Source of the DNA: Chloranthus sessilifolius
Lineage: Eukaryota; Streptophyta; Magnoliopsida; Chloranthales; Chloranthaceae
NCBI GenBank assembly: GCA_021018995.1
Contig: CM037590.1
Span: forward strand, 73,317,597-73,381,596
DNA: 64,000 nt
Reading direction: 5' to 3'
Numbering within the stretch: position 1 is the first letter of the stretch; every line of letters begins with the position of its first letter. The position numbers were made by a program, and so were the translations under genes. This document shows positions 21,858-32,957 of the stretch, piece by piece. The notes beneath the pieces were generated by a model, which saw nothing but the letters and a program-made list of their open reading frames with translations, was not told where the DNA came from and searched no databases.

Positions 21858-22530
21858 TTGTGTGTACCGGGCATTGTGGAAGTGAAGAATGAAGTGTTAG
21901 ACGAGGCGCACAAGTCTAGATACGTGGTGCATCTAGGCAGCACAAAGATGTACAAAAATCTAAAGCGTCACTTTTGGTGGAATAACATGAAGAGGGAGAT
22001 TGCCGAGTATGTCTCAAGATGTCTTACGTGTCAGCAGATTAAAGCTGAGAATATGAAGCCTTCAGGACTGCTACAGCCATTGCCGATACCAGAATGGAAA
22101 TGGGAGCGCATCAACATGGACTTCATCACCGAACTACCCAAGACGAAGAGCGGCTACGATTCAATTTGGGTGATAATAGACGGACTGACCAAACACGCAC
22201 ACTTTCTACCCGTCAAGTTTACTCAAATGACGGAGAGTCTTGCGAGACTATATATCAAAGAGCTTGTCCGATTGCATGGTGTACCTATAGTAACTGTATC
22301 TGATCGAGACTCAATTTACCTCAAGAATTTGGAGGAAAGTTCAAGATAAATTAGGCACGAAGTTACGTTTCAGCACTGCTTTCCACCCTGAGACAGCTGG
22401 ACAAGCAGAAGGACGATTCGATCGTTGGAGGATATGCTACGAGCGTGTGTAATGGACTTCAAAGGAAGCTGGAATGACCACTAACCGTTAATCGAGTTTG
22501 CCTACAACAACAGCTACCAAGCAAGCATAC
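21858..22530 (+). pseudogene. Chromovirus integrase, zinc and core domains
   Basis: An HHCC zinc-binding region (K-R-H-F-W-W-N-N-M-K-R-E-I-A-E-Y-V, then C-L-T-C-Q) is followed by the DDE core: M-D-F-I-T-E-L-P supplies the first aspartate and V-S-D-R-D-S the second. After a frameshift near 22320 the glutamate region reads F-H-P-E-T-A-G-Q-A-E-G-R. The enzyme would insert the cDNA into the host genome but is broken by frameshifts and stops. Confidence 0.85.
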
Positions 22531-22532
22531 AG

Positions 22533-23146
22533 ATGGCACCCTTCGAAGCCCTCTATAGGAGGCCCTGTCGATCGCCAATATGTTGGAGTGAAGTTGGAGA
22601 ACGAAGTCTGCTCAGACCAGAGCTAGTGCAACAAACCACGAGAATATCAAGCTCATCCACGTACGTCTACTCACCGCCTAAAAGCAAGGCGAGTTCAACA
22701 TCGGAGATCATGTACTTCTCAAGGTGTCACCAACTAAGGGAGTGTTTAGATTTGGAAAGAAAGGAAAGCTTAGTCCTAGATTCATTGGACCGTTTGAAAT
22801 CTTACCGAAAGTCAGAAAAGTTGCATATCAATTGGCCCTACCGCCATCCCTCGCCAATGTACACGATGTATTCCACGTATCAATGTTGCGACAATAAAAG
22901 TTTGACCCCTCACATGTACTAGACCCCACTCACATATTAGACCTCGAGCAGCTGAACATCCAAGAAAACCTCTCATATGTTGAATCACCTGTGCAAATCC
23001 TTGACTGGCAAAGTCATCGTGTGAGATCAAAGAGAGTACCACGGGTAAAAGTTCTTTGGAAACATCACACGGAAGATGAAACGACATGGGAACGCGAGGA
23101 TGAGATGCGTCGAGAGCACCCACACTTGTTTAACGACACTAGGTAA
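22533..23146 (+). pseudogene. Chromovirus integrase C-terminus with chromodomain-like tail
   Basis: The start reads M-A-P-F-E-A-L-Y-R-R-P-C-R-S-P-I-C-W (integrase), then frameshifts. The final stretch, about 22935-23143, carries Y-V-E-S-P-V-Q-I-L-D, V-L-W-K-H-H-T-E-D-E-T-T-W-E and E-D-E-M-R-R-E-H-P-H-L-F, ending with TAA at 23144-23146. This matches the integrase-linked chromodomain of chromoviruses, which targets heterochromatin marks. Confidence 0.8.
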
Positions 23147-23170
23147 ATTTCGAAGACGAAATTTTTATAA

Positions 23171-23181
23171 GGAGGGGAGAA
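23171..23181 (+). other. Chromovirus polypurine tract
   Basis: GGAGGGGAGAA directly before the 3' LTR start TGGTAGG. It primes plus-strand DNA synthesis. Confidence 0.85.
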
Positions 23182-24128
23182 TGGTAGGACCCAACCCGCC
23201 AGACCCATCCTATTTCTTGGCCCAAACCAGGCCCAGGTCAGACCCAACCAAAGCCCTTATAACTTCTTTTGTAGTCCCCGCTTAACACCCAACTCTTTTC
23301 CTCCCAACCCATTCGCCGAAACCAGATGCTGAAGCAAGGAACCCCGCTACAAAGGTATGGGGCTCGATATGATGTTGCAGTTCGGTGTCGTCCCGACGAC
23401 AGGCTCGCCTGCATCACGACACCACACTTACACACAGTACCTCCATCCCTTTGGTTATAAATAAGTGTCAACCTTCATCTTCTTCCCTCACTATTCAAGA
23501 GCTCTTTGGTAAGGTTTCTTCTTCTTCTATTCTCCTTCATCTTCTATTTTTCTTTTTATTTTGGCCGGCTCAATCTCCGGCGACGATCATCAGGGCGATC
23601 ATTGTTGTCCATTTCGACATTCTCAAGGTCGTCGTAATCGCCCCCACCTTGCCTCTGCAACTGCGATCAGTGTCATTTCCATCGCCAACAGTGCCAATCC
23701 CAGCAACCCGATCATCGTTCCCTCTACGCATTTTCCTCTCTTCTCTACCAATTATGAACCCTTATATTTTTAATAGGGCCCATCCATGGTATTATTACAA
23801 GATGATGTCGGTAGAGTATAATGATCGGGTCGCGTCGCAATACCGAAAATATTACGAAAACGTATATACATTAAAATCATTTTGATAACCCATGATAGGG
23901 ATATATGTAGTTCAATAAATATTTGAAATCGGGTAAGATATAAATCACTAAAATACATGATTAGTAAATAATAAATAATATTTAAGCCGAAAGAACATTA
24001 ATAACCCGTTCTTTTAATTTAAATAAATATAATATTTCGTAATAAATAAAATATATTTTATAATACTATGGCTGGTAAGAAACCTAATATATAAATAGTT
24101 TCCTATGATATTTTATAATTGACTAAGG
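23182..24128 (+). repeat. Chromovirus 3' LTR, truncated and partly inverted
   Basis: 23182-23750 matches 15062-15605 of the 5' LTR in direct orientation, with a short insertion near 23424. Then 23751-23775 is the reverse complement of about 15791-15815, and 23784-24128 is the reverse complement of about 15844-16188. The remaining 1.6 kb of the LTR, with both (AT)n tracts, is missing. The short inverted words GGCCCATCCATGGTATTA (23776) and ATACTATGGATGGGC (24143) bracket the inverted part. Confidence 0.85.
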
Positions 24129-24154
24129 TAGGTGGCCCTATTATATAAATACTA

Positions 24155-24775
24155 TGGATGGGCACCTTCTGTCAACTCATATATAAGGTAGGTGGCCCTA
24201 TTTACAAGAGCAATGTTTAGATTTAATTGATTGAATTTTTTAGAGATTCATACTTGTCTACCCTAAAATATTAGAGACCAATGATGATTGGATAAAATTT
24301 TAGAGAAAAGTGTCTTCACTCTCCTAAACCTTCTTAAATACCTACAATACTCTTGCTGGCAAGTGTAATTACTAAAGAGAATAATTAATGTGTCAATTGT
24401 CAATTCATTGAAATAAAATAGCTCCCCTCCTTGTACATTGGGCACCTACACCCTAAGAGAACTTTGATCATTGATGGCTTTGAATCAGACGATAGAGATC
24501 ATATTTTGCTTCAATCTTTAGAAGGGGTGTCTCGAGATTATTACAATGCCATCAAACAGCCAATTTTCAGTTGGAATGATACAGATCCCAATACAGCTCG
24601 TCCAACATACTTACATGCATACGATCTGTAAACGTGAATCTAGGGTTTTGGGATATATGAGACGTGAAATTGGGAACTCACCGTAGGATGGTACGGTCAT
24701 GCTCTCAAGATCACTTATGTAAAAGATTGGAGCGAAACACGTTCTCTACCGCCTGATTTAAAGCCATCAATGCTT
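24155..24775 (+). mobile_element. Dispersed repeat with a truncated foldback MITE
   Basis: About 620 bp colinear with 32958-33562, starting GATGGGCACCTTCTG. From 24440 it contains the left arm and loop of the foldback element seen intact at 33225-33588. The right arm is cut after AAGCCATCAATG at about 24770. Confidence 0.75.
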
Positions 24776-25524
24776 GAGATTGTAATTAAGTGATTTGACT
24801 AAGTTTCATGTGATGAGAAAGGATTTGGAAAATCATAGTGAATAAGCTTTAAAATTTCATGTCAGATCTTAGTTTTGCATCAATTTAAATCCCTTTAAAT
24901 TGTCAACTTGTATTTGAAAAGCATGTTTCGAATTATGTTATGAGATATATGTGTGATGTGATGATCTGCATGTTATTACTTTTCCCTATTGAGCTTAGAT
25001 GTTAGCTCATCCCTCGACTATACGTCACAAGTACAGGTTTAGAAGCAGAGACTGAGGGCCTTGAGACTGAAGATTCTGAGTACGTGTCAGAAGAATCAGA
25101 GCCTCCGCCTAAGGAGTACTTTCCCTGGGAGATCTTAGTCATGCATCTTTTGAGAGTTTGTGATTTGTTTGTAAGGCTTGGTACATCCAGCAATTTGTAG
25201 TTAGAATTTGGATTCATATAAATATGTTCAGATATTGTTTTGTGAACTATGTTTTGGTGATGGATGGCCATCACCGGTGGTTCTTTTCGGTTCTTTTGTC
25301 CATGTGTCTTTACATGGAATTAGAACCGTTATTTTGGTTTATTTTGAAAGTAAAATTGGAGATTTCTTTTGCTTATATGATAACTCTATCTGCTTAGTTA
25401 AAGATGTCTGCTTTGTTCCGCTTTGTGTGTGGATGTACCAAGTGTTCCGTTCGGGGATCGGTGATCGGTCTTATGATCGATCCGACGGTTTGGGTTTCGC
25501 GATTAGGAAATCCGAGCTGTCACA
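24776..25524 (+). repeat. 3' part of a gypsy LTR
   Basis: Ends CCGAGCTGTCACA and contains CCCTATTGAGCTTAGATGTT and GGTACATCCAGC-type blocks. These are shared in order with the end of the solo LTR at 50026-52619 and with the reverse complement of the solo LTR at 38135-40639. The left end is truncated against the foldback fragment. No internal domains follow. Confidence 0.65.
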
Positions 25525-26062
25525 ACAACTTTATTAGAAATTTTTGGTTAATGAAAATTGCTTATGCAAAATTGAGAGTTCTAAACTTTCGTGAGGGTGT
25601 GATTCTCTCAAACGGAGAGCGATTCTTCGATTCCCGCTTGCGGTTTGGTGCGAGGCCAACTCCTCTTCCATCTCTATCTTCTTTAAATTTACGGTTTGCG
25701 TAAGTGGCGTAACCCTAGTTATTTTAGTTATTTCATAAAATCCAAAATCAACCTATTTGTTCATCATAAATCATTATTAGCTTTTTAATTTTGTTCGGTA
25801 TCGAGAGAACCTGCTTGAGAGTTCGTTCGGCGCCTTAAAACTATCGGAGATCTACCCGTTCATAAGAACCCTAGTCTTCTAGATCCGCGATAGGGAACGT
25901 ACACGAAAGTAATGCTATTTTGGGCTGAAATTAAAACATCTAATTGGATTTCTAGAATTTTCCATGAGAATTTGTTATGAAAAATTGTTATTTTTTAATT
26001 GATTAAATTAATTTTAATCCTAGTCTCAGCCCTAGCATTGCATTTAGTAAGTTCCTGCATCA
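25525..26062 (+). repeat. 3' part of another gypsy-type LTR
   Basis: The sequence style (GCTTATGCAAAA, CTCTCAAACGGAGAGCG, ending GTTCCTGCATCA) resembles the R-U5 part of the gypsy-1-related LTRs, whose sense end is also GCATCA. It abuts exactly the start of duplication copy B. No PBS follows, so it is a fragment. Confidence 0.5.
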
Positions 26063-26276
26063 CCCATCATCCGGGTCAAGATGATTTTCACAGCTAGGAG
26101 GATCCCACCTTCGATCATTGAGATTGACCCTTTGATGTTCACCGTGAATCGATCTAGATAACTCTTGAAATTGGGTTGTTAAGTCATCCTATTGGGCCTA
26201 TTGGGTCTGCAATTATGATTGTATGGCAGCCAACTAAGTGTTGAACCTCTCTATGAGAGCAGTTGTCTGAATTCAT
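26063..26276 (-). pseudogene. gypsy-1 gag N-terminus, copy B
   Basis: The first about 70 codons of the gag at 9757-10891, starting at the ATG at 26276-26274. It is truncated at the duplication boundary, with the same early stops as copy A and a small deletion near 26262. Confidence 0.75.
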
Positions 26277-26387
26277 GGTGACACTTGAAGCAAAAAAACA
26301 ACCTAACACCAACACAAAACTATACGTGACCTAAAATCTCGAGTGACCACAAAACAACAATAAACTTTTTGCGCTATGATACTAATT

Positions 26388-27670
26388 TGATGTAGGACAA
26401 ATGCTAAACCCTAATTATGCGATTAAATCAATTTTAGATTTTATCGAGCAGCGAAAATTCAAGAAAATCCTTCCAAAACACATCGAAATATTCAATAATT
26501 TTATTAGGGTAATTTGATTAATCTGATTTAGTGTTTGTTAGCATGAGCTTTCCCGATCTACGAAAATAAGTCTAAAGATAGACTTTAGTTTCGATCTAGT
26601 TTAGGGTACCAAGTGACAATCTCGATGATGTCTCTTGACTACTTGCTAGGGTTTGAATAATTTAAGGTCCAAATGGTTTAAATCGTTCAAAGGGAATCAA
26701 TGAATTAAGGTTGGGAATTAAAAGTCAAAATCTCAGCAACAATACTAGAAGAAAAGATATTTTGACTTTTATGGGTTTTCGATAGGAAAAACAAAGTAAA
26801 TTAAATTTCATGACAATAAGAAAATTAGATAAAAAAGGTAGAAGATCCAAGGAAGATAATTGGATTAACACCAAACCGATGCGGAAGAAGAATTGTTCTT
26901 CGGGTGAAAGAATCACTCTTACGGCTGAAAACTCTTCACAAGTTCTCGAAAAGTCGCTCAAAGCAACCCTTCATTACTTTATCATTCCTTCCTAAAATTG
27001 TCTTTACATGCTTTTATATAAGCTAAGAAAGTAAATTAAATTTCATGACAATAAGAAAATTAGATAAAAAAGGTAGAAGATCCAAGGAAGATAATTGGAT
27101 TAACACCAAACCGATGCGGAAGAAGAATTGTTCTTCGGGTGAAAGAATCACTCTTACGGCTGAAAACTCTTCACAAGTTCTCGAAAAGTCGCTCAAAGCA
27201 ACCCTTCATTACTTTATCATTCCTTCCTAAAATTGTCTTTACATGCTTTTATATAAGCTAAGAAACCCTAACCTTCATTAATTTATCACTCCTCCCTAAA
27301 ATTGTCTTTACATGCCTTTATATAGGCTAAGAAACCCTAACCAAAACATAAAAAACGAAAATAGAAATGATCCTGATCTAAAAAGTAAATTAAATCCTAA
27401 AATTCGCATCTAATTAAAATTTTCGTGCGCAAATTCAATCGATCGAGATTGGAATTCGATCGATCGAGGTCCTTCAGAACTGCACGTAAACTCTCTAGAC
27501 GAATTCGATTATTTGAGAATTGCATTCGAACAGGCGAATTTGGGCATAAACTTCATTTTCGTGCTCTTTTCTTTGCTTTCTTTATCTTCTTTGGCTTTCT
27601 GTGCATGCCATCCCAAATTGGGATCTTCTCACGTGATTCGTGCGTGTATGATCGGTCGATGTCCACATCA
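26388..27670 (-). repeat. gypsy-1 5' LTR, copy B (complete ends)
   Basis: TGATGTAGGAC to GTCCACATCA in plus orientation. It retains the terminal 40 bp lost in copy A and is followed by ATAAA, the copia flank that corresponds to the TSD GTAAA with one change. It contains the 235-bp tandem duplication. Confidence 0.88.
26796..27265 (+). repeat. Tandem duplication, two identical 235-bp units
   Basis: Units 26796-27030 and 27031-27265 (GTAAATTAAATTTC...CTAAGAAA) appear identical over their whole length, since the same 61-codon chance frame is encoded twice. Copy A has a single unit. Identity suggests a very recent event, or an assembly artefact. Confidence 0.92.
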
Positions 27671-27755
27671 ATAAAGGCTCTAAACTAATTAGTTGTAACA
27701 AAATGTCCACAAATGGTGAGATATTCGAGAAGCTTCGGGTATTCAGCGTTAAACA
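27671..27755 (-). repeat. copia-1 LTR fragment, copy B
   Basis: Homologous to 12164-12244. It shows that the duplicated segment included the copia LTR flank. Confidence 0.85.
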
Positions 27756-29609
27756 CTAATAGCTACAACAAGAATGATTTGTATCTAATTCAACCAAATC
27801 CTTTGGGTTATTTGACCAATTTTAATTTTCGTTTCTTTCTCCCCATGCGTCCCCTCCGGTTTCTTACTACTTCACATAACACTTTAAAAAAGCACTAATG
27901 GAGTGTGGTGTCACCGGAAACAAATTCACAATATAGATCTATAACTGTCCAAGTAAAGTTCAACCCATGTACTCTACCCTAGGCAAGCCTACATATTTTG
28001 ACACATATAAATTCCATGAGTCAATGAATAAAATCAGTAGGTGGTTAATGTACACCTAAGGGCCCACCAGTAGTTATACACATAAAAGAATGGATGGTGT
28101 TAGATCTTCAAACAGAACTCAATAAGCACCCATATTTGCTCCCTAACTCAAAACAACCTTAATCTTCACAAAACAACTCATTGCCCTCAGTCTTCACTCT
28201 TGCAACTAAAGAAAAATCCAAAACTCATTGTACAAAGTTTGTACATCTATTGATGCAGAGCACCAAAGGGCGCAAGCTCCGAGCAGTCAATGGTGTAAAA
28301 ATCTAGGCAAAAATGGGCTGGCTTAGCTTCAGGAATTTCAGAAATAAGAGGGATATAAGGAGGATTGTAAAGGAGTTTAATTAATGAGTTGATGGGCACT
28401 GAATAGAAAGGCCAAATTGGAATTGAGGCTCTCCAAAGATGAGGTTGACATGTTGCTTTAACCTTTAAGTGGCAATGTGCCCCAGGTTAACAAGAGTTGT
28501 AACCTCATGCGACCAGGGGTCAGGTGATAGCTTCCAGTGATGACAAGGAGGAATATGATTACCAAGAGGGTTGTGATCTTGGTAATCCTAAAAGATTTCA
28601 ATCTTTTTTATTTTCTTCTTTCCTATCTAAAAATTAGGTAATAAAAGGCAGGAGTTAAAAGGCTTCTTATCTCCATTAGAAGTCTAGGAGTCCTACTTAG
28701 ATTTGGACACAGAGTAGGAAGTTTCTCTTGCTTTATTTTATAATGTAAACAGACAGCATTACCAAGATAGTTTTATTGAGATTTTGGAATAAGAAATATT
28801 TTTCTTCTTGAATTTTCTTTGAAGGAACAGATCTGAAGGTTTCGAGCTACTTGTGTAGTTTTCGAGGATTCCGACCTTGGGCCTGTACCATGACATCCGA
28901 TAAAAAATTCAAGGGAGCTCATCCTCTCCATGAATGCTGCTTATCAAATATTTGAGACTGATTGGGTGCATTAATCGGAGGCCTATTGAGGTCCTGTTTC
29001 CTGCAGTGGATTGTTTGAATTTTCTGAACATCAATATAAATCTACATGATTTGCCGAATGTTAAGCTTTTGCTACTGCTGATCAATTATTAACTTCTGAT
29101 GGTATCGTCTTCTCTAAGATGTGCTACCAATATAATCTTTAGTTCTTTACTACAGCTGTTGTGATTCAGATTTACAGGTGACCGGGATCAAAACAATGTG
29201 TGTTGCATTTAAATATATTAACAGCAATTATTTAAATTAATATAACATTAATCTCCTTATCAATTTAATCCTATCTACCATATTGACGTTCAGGATCATT
29301 GTCTGTTATGTAGATAAATCTATAACCGTTGACAAATAACAACCATTTAAAAGGGTAATAATGCATCCAACAATTTGTTTCATCTACAACTTTTTTTATA
29401 TTTTTTTTGTAGCAAATTAGACAATGTTAGTTCCTCATTCAAAATTCAACAAACTTGTTCCATACTCCTAAACCTAAAATAATCTTAATCTTTAGATTCT
29501 TCACAAAACAACCTAAGTAAATTGCAACCCATTAATTTAAGAAAAGGAAAATTTGAAGCAATATACAATCCATACCTAATGAGGGAAAATCAGGCAGGGA
29601 TTTAAAGAA

Positions 29610-29611
<2 letters not shown>

Positions 29612-29685
<74 letters not shown>
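29612..29685 (+). repeat. (AT)37 microsatellite
   Basis: Pure AT tract of 74 bp, allelic to 13905-13972 in copy A. Confidence 0.97.
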
Positions 29686-29688
<3 letters not shown>

Positions 29689-30151
29689 CATATCAGCCAG
29701 CTCCCATGCCGATATATATGGGATATGCATCAGCCAAATCGGCCAACATTGAAGTACCTATTTTTTTAAATATTAAAAATACATAAATAATAATTTTTTT
29801 CTTAAAGGGAATTTTTGGTATTTTTATGGTTCATAGCAGATACATATCGGCCGATTTGACCCAATATTTGACCCCATACCGAATCAGAGGTGTATATCGT
29901 ATCGGATGGGGCCTAACCTGATACATATCAGCCAATATGTATCAGATATGGCCGATATTTGAAACCATGAAATCAGGTGCTAGTATGTTACAGAAAGTAG
30001 ACACCAAGAAGCATTTGGAAACTTTACGTTTATCTGTCTTCCTTTCTATTTGTTTTTCTGCATGTAACATCGAGTAGAGTTCAATAATTACATATAAAAA
30101 GCCAAAATCACGCTTCACCCACCACACTTGTAGGATAAAAGAAAAGAAATA

Positions 30152-30154
<3 letters not shown>

Positions 30155-30221
<67 letters not shown>
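30155..30221 (+). repeat. (AT)n microsatellite unique to copy B
   Basis: A 67-bp AT tract followed by about 38 bp of unique sequence. Copy A has neither, reading straight through at about 14430. Confidence 0.95.
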
Positions 30222-30223
<2 letters not shown>

Positions 30224-30638
30224 GGAGTCAGGCAATATGAGAAGCATATATTGATATCTCCCTCTAATAAATATAAATGAATAAATGAAAACATAAATAA
30301 ATCAAAGAGAAAATACAAAAATCAACTAACAATATACACCACAAATGAGAGAACAGGTTGGAATAATTGATACTTTTCAATGGCACACAACCTATTGTAA
30401 TTCTTGAAACATAAAAATAAAAATAAAATATGAACATTTGTGATAAGGATTCACTCAATTCTTATATAAAGAATAAGCAAATCTACATCATTCCTGTAAG
30501 AAAAATCAGAAACACTTTGTACTTTCACAAAACAATCAAAATTCCCAATCCAAGAAATGGAAAAAAAAAACAATTTTTATATAAAAAATAAGTGATCTAC
30601 ATCATTCCTATAAGAAAAATCGGAAACAATGTGACTTC

Positions 30639-31045
30639 GGGTACCTTTATGCACATCCCAAGATTCTTCCTTCTCAACCTAGGTTCCACATGCTTAAACT
30701 GTTGACTGCTTTGAATCAGGCGATGGAGATCATTTTCCATCCCAATCTTTGATAAAATAGATCTTGAGATAATGGGCCTACCATCAGACAGTCAGATTTG
30801 ATTCCATGTGGCACAGTCTCAAAAAATGAACATGATGATTCTTCGTGGTTCTCGGATCACATTTCGGGATGTTTAACAGCGTGAAATCAAAATCTGACCA
30901 TCCGACGGTAAGACCGTGATCTAAAGAACTATTGGGTCGAAGATTGGGACGAAAAATGATCTCCATCATCATATTCAAAGCAGGGTTTAAGCACATGAAA
31001 TCGGCGTTGAAAAGGAAGAATCTTGGGTTGAAAATGAAGACACCC
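30639..31045. mobile_element. Intact foldback MITE
   Basis: A 407-bp element that is largely one inverted repeat. The left arm (GGGTACCTTTATG...AAGATTCTTCC...TTTGAATCAGGCG) is matched in reverse by the right arm (...GGAAGAATCTTGGG...CACCC). The flanks TGTGACTTC (30630-30638) and TTTGACTTT (31046-31054) match at 7 of 9 bases, compatible with an aged 9-bp Mutator-type TSD. Arm sequences are shared with the elements at 24440, 33225 and 62501. Confidence 0.75.
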
Positions 31046-31381
31046 TTTGACTTTTTCAACACACAATCAAAATTCCAATTCAAAGAAATATGAAAAAAAG
31101 AAATTAAGAAATCAAAATAGACCAACACCCAATTTAACTTTCCAAGAACTTAGAAAGAAAATGGATTAATGCAACCATTTGAACATCTTATGTACTAGAA
31201 ATCTTTCCAATCCCAAATAAATGTATTAAAGTTTGCCAATAATTTATAAAACTAATTTATAAATCAATAGACAACGAAAAACAAAATACCCATCAATAAA
31301 ATCACTTGATTATTGATAATTTTTCAAAGAAAGCACACAAGAAACAAAAAGATGGTCGTTATATATGCATTTACAAGATTT

Positions 31382-31384
<3 letters not shown>

Positions 31385-31462
<78 letters not shown>
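31385..31462 (+). repeat. (AT)39 microsatellite
   Basis: Pure AT tract of about 78 bp. Confidence 0.97.
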
Positions 31463-31469
<7 letters not shown>

Positions 31470-32371
31470 AAAGATTGAAAGATTTGAAAAACAAAGGAAA
31501 ATATAATAGAAAATCATTTAATTCTTAGAAAATGAAGAACAGATTCAGTACTACATAACCAATTAAAACAGAGATAGGAAAAAGGCCCAAAACCCATAAA
31601 AAAAAAAAGGATTAAAAAGAAGAAGGCAAAACCTAACAAAATAAAGAGCTTACCTTACTTCCTCCTCGTGGTTTTGAATGAAGAGAGAGAGGAGAGAGAT
31701 GCAGAGAGAGAGAGACTGTGGGAACTTTCAGGCTTTGAAGACTTATTCAACTAGGGCTATAAACGGGTTGGTTCGGGCCGTCCCAAAATTTTGGAACCAT
31801 GTTGGAATTGTCCCACATCGTTTGTGGGCAGACCCTTCTTGGGCAAACCTTACCTTACAAGCCGGTTTTGCCTTTTCTCTGGCCTTCTGTATATATGTGG
31901 ATTTCTTTTCTCATATTTTCACTCTTTATTTTTTCTAAGATCTCTTTAAAAAGACTTGTTATATGATTCATAATTGGGAGAAATCACGACGCTAAAATGA
32001 GCGGATGTTCTCAAGTTCACATTCTCATGTTAATTCCCACTTCTAGATTATTATAACAAGCCGTAAACAATATAATCGATTGTGGAATCGTTCATCTTCT
32101 TCTGTTTTTCTTTATTTTATAATTTTAACACGAATGGACATTTGTCATATAATTACCATGTTGCACTCGACAGGGAAAGGACCAACCCAAGTCGATCAGA
32201 ACCAAAAAACCAGATTCGATCTAACCACAACCTGAAAAGTGAAACCCTCATATCTTTCATCATTTTGTTTTTATGTAAATGTTGGGTGGGTTGGGTCAAC
32301 CCGACCCGAAGGTAGGGTTGGATGTCTCATGCCCCTGAGTATTCAGCAGGTTGGGTATCGGATCTTCCCAA
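31463..32371. other. AT-rich region with hAT-like and LTR-like scraps
   Basis: TAGGGCTATAAACGGG at about 31743 resembles the hAT MITE end seen at 514. TGTTGGAATTGTCCCACATC at 31799 resembles the start of many plant copia/TRIM LTRs. Neither has a matching second end or a TSD, so both are treated as fragments. I see no gene. Confidence 0.35.
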
Positions 32372-32524
32372 CCTATTGAGAGCTCTCGTATTCAGAGACG
32401 AGAGGAACGCGCACACCGGAGCCCTCGTATTCAGAGACGAGGGGAACGCACATACCGCTTACCTATTGAGAGCCCTTGTATTTAGAGACGAGAGGAACAC
32501 GCATACCGCTTACCTATTGAAAGC
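32372..32524 (+). repeat. Minisatellite of about 40-51 bp units
   Basis: Three full units plus a partial one, each with CTCGTATTCAGAGACGAG followed by GGAACGCRCAYACCG. The second unit lacks the leading CTTACCTATTGA. A frame through it encodes repeats of A-L-V-F-R-D-E-R-N-x-H-T, but nothing suggests it is expressed. Confidence 0.88.
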
Positions 32525-32957
32525 TACGGGCGCACATAAAACATATATTACATAATAAAAAGAAAGTTGATTGCAGCTTTTGCGTGTTAATAAACTTTTT
32601 AAATTTTATTTTTAACTTTTGGTTAACTAAATATTTTCTTTCTAGACGTTTAAGAACAAATTTTCTATCTGCACATCACTTAATTTTGGTTAAATATTAA
32701 TTTCTCTATAGAAATAAAACAACTGTTGCTATCGACACACCATTTAATTTTGGTAAATAATAATTTCCTTCATATAGTAGCAAAGAAACAAGTAAAAGCA
32801 TTCTTTAACCTTCTTCCAAGTAGCTCTAAAAAATAATGATGCTTTTCTAAAGGTTAGCAAAAAGAGAAAAATCTGAGCAGTTTTTGACCTTCTTTGATGA
32901 TCATGCATTTCTCAAGGTTAACAAAAGGAGATAGATCCGAGCATAGCTGGCAGTGTT
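32525..32957. other. AT-rich spacer, nothing assigned
   Basis: No gene or transposon end is visible. It separates the minisatellite from the dispersed repeat starting at 32958. Confidence 0.4.

Larger units (their letters stand above)
15062..24128 (+). mobile_element. Ty3/gypsy chromovirus, full length but decayed
   Basis: The order is 5' LTR (15062-17782), tRNA-Met PBS, leader frame, gag with zinc knuckles, protease, RT, RNase H, integrase, chromodomain-like C-terminus, PPT (23171-23181) and a rearranged 3' LTR (23182-24128). RT sequence and C-terminal layout resemble the Tekay/Del clade. Many stops and frame changes show it is dead, although the RT active site F-V-D-D is intact. It lies in copy A of the duplicated segment and not in copy B, so it inserted, or was retained, only here. 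Confidence 0.9.
26063..30895 (+). repeat. Segmental duplication, copy B
   Basis: Direct copy of 10672-15061. It contains the gypsy-1 gag start, PBS, complete LTR, the copia-1 LTR fragment and the non-coding block. It continues through the intact foldback MITE (beyond 30895), which is interrupted in copy A. No cellular gene is present. The duplicated gypsy/copia junction shows that both insertions predate the duplication. Confidence 0.9.

Noticed and set aside
26810-27230. Two identical 61-residue proteins
   Set aside because: Chance frame duplicated by the 235-bp tandem repeat in an LTR; no domain.
31799-32075. TGTTGGAATTGTCCCACATC, the start typical of plant copia/TRIM LTRs, possibly a Cassandra-type TRIM
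   Set aside because: No second end or TSD was found and no 5S-rRNA-like promoter block follows.
31743-32320. hAT MITE like the one at 514 (TAGGGCTATAAACGGG ... CCGACCCGAAGGTAGGG)
   Set aside because: The right end is not the inverse of the left end and no 8-bp duplication was found.
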